Source: Chloroflexi bacterium RBG_16_64_32 (GTDB taxonomy: Bacteria > Chloroflexota > Dehalococcoidia > SM23-28-2 > RBG-16-64-32). Taken from it: a stretch of 6,182 nucleotides of DNA. This document shows, piece after piece, positions 1 through 5,111 of the stretch (positions are counted from its first letter, which is position 1; each line of letters begins with the position of its first letter). The DNA lies in NCBI GenBank assembly GCA_001795235.1, contig MGNZ01000015.1, positions 2,774 to 8,955 of the forward strand, written 5' to 3'. The notes beneath the pieces are model-generated. The model had not been told where the DNA came from. It saw only the letters and a list, made by a program, of their open reading frames with translations, and searched no databases. A program made the position numbers and the translations under genes.

Positions 1-1
1 G

Positions 2-547
2 CGCGTCCTCGGGAAGCTGGGTGATGTTTGTGTTGGCCTGGACTTAGGGAATGCGGAGCGGTCGACGGTCGCAGCCGCCCGCGAGGCCGGGGCGGACTTT
101 GTGCTGCTGAACGGGCAGTCGTCGGCGGATGTGATCCTGGAGGAGAAGGTGGCATTCGTGCTCGGCGTTGGCGCCGAGGTGAGCGACGCGGAGCTGCGGG
201 CGCTGGGCGGCCTGTCGCTGGATGCCCTGGAGGCGCCTGCGGTCGGAGAGCCGTTTACTCTGCGCCAATTCGTTGAACTGCGCCGGCTATCGATGCTGTC
301 CCAGACGCCGCTCTTCATTGAGGTCCAGTCGGAGGCCGGGCCGGCTCGGTTGGAGGCCCTGCGGAATGCTGGAGTTGTCGGCATCATCATTGACGGGAAG
401 GCCCCAGGCCAGCTCGCGGCCCTGCGAGAGGCTGTGCTTTCCTTGCCCCCCAGAGGCCACCGAGGCGAGGAGCGGACGGAGGCGCTGCTGCCATCCCTTA
501 CCGGCGTGCCCAGCGCGGAGGTGGAAGAGGATCCCGACTCCGAATAG
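2..547 (+). CDS. Unidentified protein, C-terminal part (possible TIM-barrel-like fold)
   Basis: The reading frame is open from the left edge to the TAG at 545-547, giving 181 residues; the true start lies outside the window. An in-frame GTG at 101 exists, but the preceding residues (KLGDVCVGLDLGNAER) read like genuine protein, so I treat the gene as 5'-truncated. Two similar helix-strand units are visible: AAREAGADFVLLNG near the left end and ALRNAGVVGIIIDG about 90 residues later. Such alternation of an Ala-rich helix, 'AG' and a hydrophobic strand is typical of alpha/beta barrels, where late strands often carry a phosphate-binding loop. The last 40 residues are charged and Pro-rich (ending EVEEDPDSE) and look disordered. 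I do not recognise the family and see no catalytic motif. There is no signal peptide or membrane segment in the visible part, so it is probably cytoplasmic. Coding status is well supported by frame length and composition; the fold is inference. Confidence 0.75.
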   Translation, partial: RVLGKLGDVCVGLDLGNAERSTVAAAREAGADFVLLNGQSSADVILEEKVAFVLGVGAEVSDAELRALGGLSLDALEAPAVGEPFTLRQFVELRRLSMLSQTPLFIEVQSEAGPARLEALRNAGVVGIIIDGKAPGQLAALREAVLSLPPRGHRGEERTEALLPSLTGVPSAEVEEDPDSE

Positions 548-753
548 GGGCGGCCTTCGAGGTTGCGAAAGTGTTTTCTTGCTTGTTGCTGGGGGGGGGA
601 ATCTGATACGAGAACCCGGTCCTCCGCCAGCCTGCCCTGGTAGGGAGGGGGAGACGGCTGGGGGAGGGCTAGAATCGATGCCACGCCCTTCATGGTGAGG
701 TATTGCTATCCAGAATAATGGATCGGCGAAACGCCCCTGAATTGGCCATAACC
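548..753. other. G-rich non-coding spacer upstream of the MerR promoter
   Basis: No convincing gene is seen between the stop at 547 and the MerR promoter. The spacer contains a run of nine G at 591-599, a second G-rich block at 643-668 and a long imperfect inverted repeat at 621-667. A T-rich stretch (GTGTTTTCTTGCTTGTTG) lies near 571-588. No intrinsic terminator with a clean stem and U tract is obvious for the upstream gene. Confidence 0.5.
621..667. repeat. Long imperfect inverted repeat (stem-loop) in intergenic spacer
   Basis: The arm CCTCCGCCAGCC (621-632) pairs with GGCTGGGGGAGG (656-667) over 12 positions, with a single G-G mismatch at 626/662. The 23-nt loop contains a nested mini-hairpin, CCCT (635-638) with AGGG (642-645). 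No U tract follows, so it is not a canonical intrinsic terminator on the plus strand. It could end transcription of the upstream gene in a factor-dependent way, stabilise its 3' end, or be fortuitous in a GC-rich spacer. Confidence 0.5.
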
Positions 754-770
754 TTGACGTAGGGGTAAAG
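753..770. promoter_or_regulatory. Possible MerR-type operator dyad overlapping the -35 box
   Basis: CTTGAC (753-758) and GTAAAG (765-770) form an imperfect dyad with a 6-bp centre; five of six positions pair. MerR-family operators are dyads placed in or near the promoter spacer, and this one covers the -35 box of the regulator's own promoter. The dyad is short and the assignment is inference. Confidence 0.3.
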
Positions 771-782
771 CGTGGCTATACT
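754..782 (+). promoter_or_regulatory. Sigma70-type promoter of the MerR-family gene
   Basis: TTGACG (754-759) and TATACT (777-782) are separated by 17 bp. Each matches the housekeeping consensus in five of six positions, with optimal spacing. Transcription would begin near 789, about 40 nt before the GTG start at 828. The normal 17-bp spacer differs from the 19-20-bp spacer of promoters that classical MerR regulators activate, so if the protein binds here, autorepression is more likely than activation. Confidence 0.7.
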
Positions 783-811
783 GCAATTCAAGTAACGGAT
801 TGCGATAGTTC

Positions 812-817
812 AAGGAG
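812..817 (+). promoter_or_regulatory. Ribosome binding site of the MerR-family gene
   Basis: AAGGAG lies 10 nt before the GTG at 828. It decides the start codon, since the protein has no upstream ATG that fits and the MerR domain begins about ten residues after this GTG. Confidence 0.7.
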
Positions 818-827
818 CAGCGGGGCC

Positions 828-1292
828 GTGGCCGATTCCGAGGAAGCGTATCTCCAGATTGGGGAAGTCGCCGAGCGCACCGGCGTTACGCAACGAACGC
901 TGCGCTTCTATGAGGAGAAGGGATTGCTCCGTCCGCCCACCCGCATGGACGGCGGCTTCCGTCTCTACTGTGAGGATGACGTCAGGCGTGTGAAGCACGT
1001 CCGCCGTCTGCAGGACCTGCTGGGGCTTACCCTGGCCGAAATCAAGGATATGGTGGAGGCGGAGGAGATGCTGCGCGAACTGAAAGCCCAGTACCGACCG
1101 GACGCGGACGTCTCTGAGAAGAAGCGACAGTTGCGAAAAGCGATCGACGTAGTGACTCACCAGCACAACATCGTCAGCCAGAAGGCGGAGCAGATGAGCG
1201 AGATGAAGACGCAGCTGGACGAGCGTCTGCGGACGTTCTCCCGCTGGATGACGGAGCTGGAACGCGTGGAGCGCAAAGCGCCCGTGGCCTGA
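828..1292 (+). CDS. MerR-family transcriptional regulator
   Basis: This 154-residue cytoplasmic protein is a DNA-binding regulator of the MerR family. Residues 8-30 (YLQIGEVAERTGVTQRTLRFYEE) form the winged helix-turn-helix with the family signature TLRFYEEKGLL. The wing follows at 41-47 (DGGFRLY), and the conserved region DVRRVKHVRRLQDLLGLTLAEIKDM runs to about residue 75. Residues 76-150 are highly charged and helical, likely a long dimerisation coiled coil. The family's effector region is normally at the C-terminus. There is only one cysteine (C48, within the wing) and no C-terminal Cys or His cluster, so a thiolate metal sensor of the MerR/CueR/ZntR kind is unlikely. The ligand and target genes cannot be read from the sequence. 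The GTG start is supported by an AAGGAG site and a good promoter. The gene is monocistronic, ends before a strong hairpin, and faces a convergent CopC-like gene, which may or may not be related. Confidence 0.92.
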   Translation: MADSEEAYLQIGEVAERTGVTQRTLRFYEEKGLLRPPTRMDGGFRLYCEDDVRRVKHVRRLQDLLGLTLAEIKDMVEAEEMLRELKAQYRPDADVSEKKRQLRKAIDVVTHQHNIVSQKAEQMSEMKTQLDERLRTFSRWMTELERVERKAPVA

Positions 1293-1313
1293 CGCTGCTT
1301 GGAATCGGCGTGG

Positions 1314-1342
1314 AGAGGCCCCGGCGGACAGCCGGGGCCTCT
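1314..1342. terminator. Perfect GC-rich hairpin between convergent genes (bidirectional terminator candidate)
   Basis: AGAGGCCCCGGC (1314-1325) and GCCGGGGCCTCT (1331-1342) form a perfect 12-bp stem around a 5-nt GGACA loop. It begins 22 nt after the MerR stop codon and lies 28 nt past the end of the minus-strand CopC-like gene, so it could serve both. Neither side has a U tract, so it is not a classical intrinsic terminator, although U-less strong hairpins at convergent gene ends are common in high-GC genomes. Confidence 0.75.
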
Positions 1343-1369
1343 AGCATATGTCCCGCCTTCAGTGAGAGG

Positions 1370-1936
1370 CTAGTGGTCGTCGCCCCCTTCATCACCCTCC
1401 GGCGGCCGGTGCGGGTCGTAGCCGATTCGTCTACGCACGAAGTATCCCAGGGTGAACAACACCGCTGCCCCGCCCACGCCCGCTATCGTGATCAGGGCCA
1501 GGAGCAGGATGTCCGGACCGTCGTCATCATCTGCGCCTGCAGCCTCTGGCGTTTCGCCCACCATGAAGTGGAGCGTCCCCGAACCTACCTCGTCCCCCTC
1601 GGCGGCGGCGACCTGCCACTCGAAGCTGTATTCTCCTTCCGGCCGGACGGCGGGAAGGCCGGGAAAGATGTCCACGCACTCGCCTCCCGGTCCGAAGACT
1701 ATCCGCATCCCCAGGGCGCGGTCATCGGGCATAACGTACCTGAAGTTGAAGCTTGCGCTGTCCCTGTATTTAACGGGTTGGGAGAAGCAGAGGTGGACGA
1801 CATCCGGCGGCTCATCCAATTCCGAGCCGTCAGGAGGGTCCGCCTCGACAATCTCTATCTGGGCGTAGGCCGGTGACGCCAGCAGCGCCGGCGCCATCGC
1901 CAGCGTCAGAAGTAATAGGGCCAGGACGAGCTTCAT
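1370..1936 (-). CDS. CopC-like domain protein, secreted and anchored by a C-terminal membrane segment
   Basis: The protein has 188 residues. Residues 1-25 are a typical Sec signal peptide (Lys2, Leu-rich core, AYA cleavage motif before Q26). Residues 26-126 match the CopC/YcnJ-type beta-sandwich pattern: ADPPDGSELDEPPDVVHLCFSQPV (32-55) corresponds to the family's P.dG..l...P..v.l.FsepV, and YSFEWQVAAAEGDEVGSGTLHFMV (103-126) to Y...W.v.s.DGH...G...F.V. An acidic linker (DDDDGPD, 136-142) precedes one transmembrane helix (about 143-167). A positively charged RRR stop-transfer and a short acidic tail ending in His follow. CopC proteins bind copper in the periplasm or on the cell surface, but the usual ligands are missing here: no His follows the cleavage site and the DGH motif reads EGD (113-115). 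Two cysteines (C50, C87) could form a disulfide. The function is therefore an extracytoplasmic CopC-fold domain of unknown ligand; copper homeostasis is unproven. The start is set by a GGAGA site. Confidence 0.82.
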   Translation of the reverse strand: MKLVLALLLLTLAMAPALLASPAYAQIEIVEADPPDGSELDEPPDVVHLCFSQPVKYRDSASFNFRYVMPDDRALGMRIVFGPGGECVDIFPGLPAVRPEGEYSFEWQVAAAEGDEVGSGTLHFMVGETPEAAGADDDDGPDILLLALITIAGVGGAAVLFTLGYFVRRRIGYDPHRPPEGDEGGDDH

Positions 1937-1943
1937 TTGGGGT

Positions 1944-1948
1944 TCTCC
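1944..1948 (-). promoter_or_regulatory. Ribosome binding site of the CopC-like gene
   Basis: On the minus strand GGAGA lies 7 nt before the ATG at 1936-1934. This start puts the hydrophobic signal peptide at the exact N-terminus and excludes a 64-residue upstream extension that stays open to 2128. Confidence 0.65.
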
Positions 1949-1979
1949 ACGAGTACCGCTACTGATCGAAAACACTAGC

Positions 1980-2052
1980 ACACTCGGGTCGGCGGGCCTA
2001 GCGTCTTTCGCTGTGAGAGCTTCTTCTTTGAGGCGAGCCGGCCCGAGAGTGT
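1980..2052. repeat. Large imperfect stem-loop in the divergent intergenic region
   Basis: ACACT plus CGGGTCGGC (1980-1993) can pair with GCCGGCCCG plus AGTGT (2037-2052). This gives 14 pairs including one G-U and a 2-nt bulge (2046-2047). The 43-nt loop holds a small nested hairpin, AGCG/CGCT (2000-2003/2009-2012). On the minus strand it would lie in the 5' leader of the CopC-like gene if transcription starts beyond 2052. A role is not established. Confidence 0.35.
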
Positions 2053-2088
2053 CGCGGCGCGCGCCCGGCCGCCATCCGCCGCGTCTGG

Positions 2089-2118
2089 TTGTTGGGCCAG
2101 AAACCGCCCTGATATAAT
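2089..2118 (+). promoter_or_regulatory. Extended -10 promoter of proB
   Basis: TATAAT at 2113-2118 is a perfect -10 box preceded by TG one base upstream (TGATATAAT), an extended -10 element. The best -35 candidates are TTGTTG (2089-2094, 18-bp spacer) or TTGGGC (2092-2097, 15 bp), both weak, which suits an extended -10 promoter. Initiation would fall near 2125, leaving a leader of only about 18 nt before the ATG at 2143. It probably drives the whole cluster from proB to proA. Confidence 0.65.
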
Positions 2119-2142
2119 GCGAGCGCATCTGAACGATACCTC

Positions 2143-3306
2143 ATGATTATGGGCAAACAAGGCAGCCAAACCAGTCGCAAGGGCAGAGACGAACAGCTCT
2201 CGTATAGGCGAATCGTCGCGAAGGTCGGCACCAACGTGCTCACCGCGGGCACGGACCGGCTTGAGTTGGAGGTTATGTCGGCTCTCGTCGGTCAGGTCGC
2301 CCGCCTGCAAAAGGGTGGCGCTGCCGTTCTGGTCGTGACCTCCGGCGCTATCGCGGCGGGCCGCCACCGCCTGGGAGTTACCCGTGATCGCAAGGAGATG
2401 CCGTTCCGCCAGATGCTGGCCGCCGTGGGCCAGAGCGACCTGATGCAGGCATACCAGGAGCTGTTCGCCTGGCACGACATCACCATCGCTCAGACCCTCC
2501 TCACGCGCCGCGACCTGGCCGACCGGCAGGGCTACCTGAACGCCCGCAATACCCTCCTCGGCCTGTTGGAGCTGGGCGTCGTGCCCATAATCAATGAGAA
2601 TGACGTAGTGGCGGTGGAAGAGATCGAAGGGGCACGGATCGGCGACAACGACAACCTGTCGGCGCTGGTGGCCAACCTGGTAGACGCCGACCTCCTGGTG
2701 TTGCTCACCGACCAGGCGGGGCTGTACACGGCGGACCCCCGGCGCGACGCCGGCGCCCGCCTCGTCCCGAGAGTCAAGCAGATCGACGCCGAGATCGAGC
2801 GGCTGGCCGGCGACACCCGTGGCAGAGGGGTTGGCGGAATGGTCACCAAGCTCCAGGCGGCCAAGCTGGCGCTGGCGGGCGGCGCCGACGTGGTCATCGC
2901 GGACGGCCGCGAGCCTAACGTCCTCGTCCGCCTGACCGGCGGCGAGGGGATCGGCACCCTCTTCCCCACAAATGTCGACCGTATGGAAAGCCGAAAGCGC
3001 TGGATGGTGGCCGGCCTCTCCCTCAAGGGGAGCATCGCCGTGGACGCGGGCGCCGCCAAGGCGCTCCGCGATCAGGGGCGCAGCCTTCTTCCCGCCGGGG
3101 TAAGCGGCGTGAAGGGGCGTTTCCAGCGCGGCGACGCGGTGGCCATAACCGACGGTGATGGTCAGCGCATCGCCTGTGGCATCGCCAACTACAGCGCCGA
3201 GGAGATACTGCGCATCCGCGGCGTCCGCAGCGACCGCATCGAGACGGTGCTGGGCCACCACTACGGCGGCGAGGTGGTGCACCGGGATAACCTGGTGGTT
3301 CTGTAA
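2143..3306 (+). CDS. proB: Glutamate 5-kinase (ProB), kinase plus PUA domain
   Basis: ProB phosphorylates the gamma-carboxylate of glutamate with ATP, the first and usually feedback-controlled step of proline synthesis in the cytoplasm. The product has 387 residues, close to the usual 360-375 with a slightly longer N-terminus. The amino acid kinase domain spans about residues 21-275: KVGTNVLTAG (27-36), SGAIAAGRHRLG (67-78), AVGQSDLMQAY (94-104), IINENDVVAVEEI (149-161), GDNDNLSALVANLVDADLL (167-185) and LLTDQAGLYTADPR (187-200), then GVGGMVTKLQAAKLA (229-243), a near-match to the family GTGGM.TK motif. The C-terminal part (about 285-385) fits the PUA domain. Start: ATG at 2143 or 2149, with no recognisable Shine-Dalgarno site; I chose the first. 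The next gene begins 39 nt after the stop. The usual partner proA lies five genes downstream rather than adjacent. Confidence 0.96.
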   Translation: MIMGKQGSQTSRKGRDEQLSYRRIVAKVGTNVLTAGTDRLELEVMSALVGQVARLQKGGAAVLVVTSGAIAAGRHRLGVTRDRKEMPFRQMLAAVGQSDLMQAYQELFAWHDITIAQTLLTRRDLADRQGYLNARNTLLGLLELGVVPIINENDVVAVEEIEGARIGDNDNLSALVANLVDADLLVLLTDQAGLYTADPRRDAGARLVPRVKQIDAEIERLAGDTRGRGVGGMVTKLQAAKLALAGGADVVIADGREPNVLVRLTGGEGIGTLFPTNVDRMESRKRWMVAGLSLKGSIAVDAGAAKALRDQGRSLLPAGVSGVKGRFQRGDAVAITDGDGQRIACGIANYSAEEILRIRGVRSDRIETVLGHHYGGEVVHRDNLVVL

Positions 3307-3345
3307 TTCCGTGATTCTACCGCGACTCCTATCCGGGGCACTGAC

Positions 3346-4512
3346 GTGACCCTGAAGCGCGCGGCGGCCATCACCGGCATTGGTGAGATGAAGCCGGCGC
3401 GAAGCCCCGACGGCAAGACGGCCCTGGGCATCATGGCCGAGGTGTCCCGCCTGGCGATGCTGGACGCCGGCCTGGAGCCGAAGGACGTGGACGGCCTGCT
3501 AATCGGGCCGCCCATCACGGAGATGGTGCCCATGTGGCCCTCCGTCCTGGGCGAGTACCTGGGCGTACATCCCTCTTACCTCAACGTGGTGGACCTGGGC
3601 GGCGCCGCGGCGGCGGGGATGGTGTGGCGGGCGGCGGCCGCTATCGCCGCCGGCCAGTGCCGCACCGTGCTCTGCGTCACCGGGGAGGCCTCCGACATCG
3701 AGACCTTCTACACGCCGCGCCCGCGCCGGAGCGCGCAGCTCCCCTACCGCGAGTTTGAGGTACCGTACGGGCCCATGGGCGTGAACTCCGGCTACGCCCT
3801 CATCGCTCAGCGGCACATGTTCGAGCACGGCACAACGCCCCGCCAACTGGCCAAGATCGCCGTCGACCAGCGCACCAACGCCTGCGCCAATCCCGACGCT
3901 CTATTCTTCGACCGGCCCATCACTATCGACGATGTGCTGGCATCGCCGCTGGTGGTGGACCCCCTGCACCTGCTGGAGATCGTGATGCCCTGCACCGGCG
4001 GGGCCGCCTTCGTGGTCGTCTCCCCTGAGGTGGCGCGGCGGGCGCCTCAGCCGGCGGTGTGGCTGCTGGGAGCCGGCGAGCACGCCACCCACATGATGCT
4101 TTCGCAGTCGCGCAACATCACCACCTCGCCTATCGCCGTGTCGGCGCCGCGGGCGTTCAAGATGGCCGGGGTCTCGCCGGGGGACGTGGACCTGGTCTCG
4201 GTGTACGACTGCTACACAATAACGGTCCTGGTCACGCTGGAAGACGCGGGCTTCTGCCCCAAGGGCCGCGGTGGGCCCTTCGTGGAGGAGCACGACCTGA
4301 CCTACCGTGGAGACCTGCCGCTGAACACCCACGGAGGCCAGCTCTCCTTCGGGCAGCCGGGGTTGGCCGGCGGCGCCTCCCATGTTACGGAGGCGGTGCG
4401 GCAGCTCCAGGGCCGCGCCGGCGACCGTCAGAGACCCAACTGCGAGCTAGCGTTCGTCAACGGTAACGGGGGCACGATGAGCGAGCAGGCGTCGCTGGTG
4501 TTGGGTAGGTAG
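3346..4512 (+). CDS. Thiolase-fold protein without the catalytic Cys/His/Cys (SCP2-thiolase/Ltp2-like)
   Basis: This 388-residue protein has the full length of the thiolase superfamily and the layout of the SCP-x/'lipid-transfer protein' clade. It shows AAITGIGEM near the N-terminus, DVDGLLIGPP (47-56), an Ala/Gly-rich buried helix (85-103), LVSVYDCYTITVLVTLEDAGF (283-303) and NTHGGQLSFGQPGLAGG (327-343). Normal thiolases use an N-terminal Cys nucleophile, the His of GHP and a second Cys in a C.GGG loop. Here the first position reads VVDLGGAA (81-88), GHP is GQP (336-338), and the last loop is NGNGG (372-376). Claisen condensation or thiolysis is therefore unlikely. Related Cys-less members such as Ltp2 are retro-aldolases acting on CoA thioesters and require a DUF35 partner, and a DUF35 gene follows after 4 nt. 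I infer an acyl-CoA aldolase or a similarly repurposed enzyme; the substrate is unknown. The GTG start is needed to keep the first beta-strand, and no strong Shine-Dalgarno site precedes it. Confidence 0.88.
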   Translation: MTLKRAAAITGIGEMKPARSPDGKTALGIMAEVSRLAMLDAGLEPKDVDGLLIGPPITEMVPMWPSVLGEYLGVHPSYLNVVDLGGAAAAGMVWRAAAAIAAGQCRTVLCVTGEASDIETFYTPRPRRSAQLPYREFEVPYGPMGVNSGYALIAQRHMFEHGTTPRQLAKIAVDQRTNACANPDALFFDRPITIDDVLASPLVVDPLHLLEIVMPCTGGAAFVVVSPEVARRAPQPAVWLLGAGEHATHMMLSQSRNITTSPIAVSAPRAFKMAGVSPGDVDLVSVYDCYTITVLVTLEDAGFCPKGRGGPFVEEHDLTYRGDLPLNTHGGQLSFGQPGLAGGASHVTEAVRQLQGRAGDRQRPNCELAFVNGNGGTMSEQASLVLGR

Positions 4513-4516
4513 GCTC

Positions 4517-4948
4517 ATGACCGGGGGAGAGTACCGGAAGCCGCTCCCACAGCCCAACGAGAACTCGCGCCCGTTCTGGGAAGGGACGCGTGCTCATGAG
4601 CTACGCCTGCAGCGCTGCCGCCAGTGCGGCAAGCACATCTTCTATCCGCGCGCCGTCTGTCCTTTCTGCCTGTCGGAGCGCCTGGAATGGGTGACCGCCG
4701 GCGGCGAGGGCAAGATATACTCGTACACGGTGGTGCGGCGGGCCATGCATCCCGCTTTCCAGGATGACGTTCCCTACGTCCTGGCCATCGTCGAGCTGGA
4801 CGAAGGGCCGCGGCTCACCACTAACATCGTGGCGGCGGCGCTGGATGAGGTCAGGGTGGACATGCGGGTGCGCGCAGCTTACGATGACGTTACTCCTGAG
4901 ATCACCCTTTTGAAGTTCGCACCGGTCCCGGGGCCGGAGGTCAATTGA
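4517..4948 (+). CDS. DUF35 protein: rubredoxin-like zinc ribbon plus OB-fold acyl-CoA-associated partner
   Basis: The product has 143 residues, the normal size for this family. The N-terminal helix (about 14-31, NENSRPFWEGTRAHELRLQR) carries the family's FW.G...H.L.lqrC pattern. It leads into a zinc ribbon with C34-x2-C37 and C48-x2-C51, then an OB fold (about 55-135) with GEGKIYSYTVVRR (63-75) and PYVLAIVELDEGPRL (86-100). DUF35 proteins bind thiolase-superfamily partners and help form or line the CoA channel. Examples known from the literature are the archaeal acetoacetyl-CoA thiolase/HMG-CoA synthase complex and the Ltp2-ChsH2 aldolase. The gene starts 4 nt after the thiolase-fold stop codon, so translational coupling and a stable complex are likely. 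All four zinc ligands are present. It has no membrane segment. The identification is firm; the reaction of the pair is not. Confidence 0.92.
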   Translation: MTGGEYRKPLPQPNENSRPFWEGTRAHELRLQRCRQCGKHIFYPRAVCPFCLSERLEWVTAGGEGKIYSYTVVRRAMHPAFQDDVPYVLAIVELDEGPRLTTNIVAAALDEVRVDMRVRAAYDDVTPEITLLKFAPVPGPEVN

Positions 4949-4956
4949 CGGAAGAC

Positions 4957-4962
4957 GGAGGG
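4957..4962 (+). promoter_or_regulatory. Ribosome binding site of the bS22-like gene
   Basis: GGAGGG stands only 2 nt before the ATG at 4965. The anti-Shine-Dalgarno match is strong but the spacing is tighter than usual. It supports translation of this very short gene. Confidence 0.6.
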
Positions 4963-4964
4963 CT

Positions 4965-5060
4965 ATGGGCTCAATCATCAAGAAGCGCCGCAAGAAGATC
5001 AGCAAGCACAAGCATCGCAAGCGGCTGAAGAAGACACGCTGGCAGCGGCGGCACGGGTAG
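4965..5060 (+). CDS. bS22/mS38-type mini ribosomal protein (AURKAIP1/COX24 domain), 31 residues
   Basis: The gene encodes 31 residues beginning MGSIIKKRRKKISKHK and ending RWQRRHG. Eighteen of the 31 are Lys, Arg or His, with a single Trp and no acidic residue. The MGS-(I/V)-IKKRRK-x-(I/M)-SK-x-KHRK-x-L-(K/R)-x-TR-x-QRR pattern matches, from memory, the 33-residue bS22 seen in mycobacterial 70S ribosome structures. It also matches the C-terminal COX24/AURKAIP1 domain of mitochondrial small-subunit protein mS38. By homology it would bind 16S rRNA near the decoding-centre end of helix 44. It sits 16 nt after the DUF35 stop, has its own GGAGGG site, and is followed by a hairpin. Its size makes it easy for gene callers to miss. 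Alternative: a nucleic-acid-binding peptide of another kind, but the match across the whole length makes that less likely. Confidence 0.88.
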   Translation: MGSIIKKRRKKISKHKHRKRLKKTRWQRRHG

Positions 5061-5076
5061 TTTCGCCGCTTTAGGA

Positions 5077-5100
5077 GGCCCGCCTGCGGACAGGTGGGCC
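5077..5100. repeat. Strong hairpin between the bS22-like and DUF2007 genes
   Basis: GGCCCGCCTG (5077-5086) pairs with CAGGTGGGCC (5091-5100) over ten positions including one G-U, with a CGGA loop. No U tract follows. It is flanked by a direct repeat, GGAGGCC, at 5074-5080 and 5101-5107; the second copy is the Shine-Dalgarno site of the next gene. It could be a weak terminator or processing site after the bS22-like gene, a translational control element, or a copy of a dispersed palindromic element. Confidence 0.6.
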
Positions 5101-5105
5101 GGAGG
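5101..5105 (+). promoter_or_regulatory. Ribosome binding site deciding the DUF2007 start
   Basis: GGAGG lies 6 nt before the ATG at 5112. It favours this start over the in-frame GTG at 5094, which lies inside the 3' arm of the hairpin. Confidence 0.65.
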
Positions 5106-5111
5106 CCGATA

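Noticed and set aside
222..698. 158-codon plus-strand frame extending from the first gene into the spacer
   Set aside because: Most of it overlaps the better frame ending at 547. Its composition is Arg/Cys/Pro-rich, and the extension over the G-rich spacer looks non-coding.
1310..1876. 188-codon plus-strand frame opposite the CopC-like gene
   Set aside because: The minus strand carries a clear signal peptide, CopC motifs and a membrane segment. The plus frame starts in the terminator hairpin and has no family features.
2053..2083. CGCGGCG/CGCCGCG inverted repeat before the proB promoter
   Set aside because: It consists only of C and G in an extremely GC-rich stretch, so a 7-bp match is expected by chance.
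1937..2128. 64-residue N-terminal extension of the CopC-like gene
   Set aside because: It would bury the signal peptide inside the protein and run over the proB promoter. The ATG at 1936 has a good GGAGA site.
1975..3282. 435-codon open frame on the minus strand opposite proB
   Set aside because: It is the exact antisense of a well-supported proB with conserved kinase motifs. Its His/Ala/Gln-rich translation is typical of a mirror frame in GC-rich DNA, and there is no ribosome site or family signature.
5094..5111. GTG at 5094 as the DUF2007 start
   Set aside because: The codon is in a hairpin arm with no suitable ribosome site. The ATG at 5112 has GGAGG at a 6-nt spacing.
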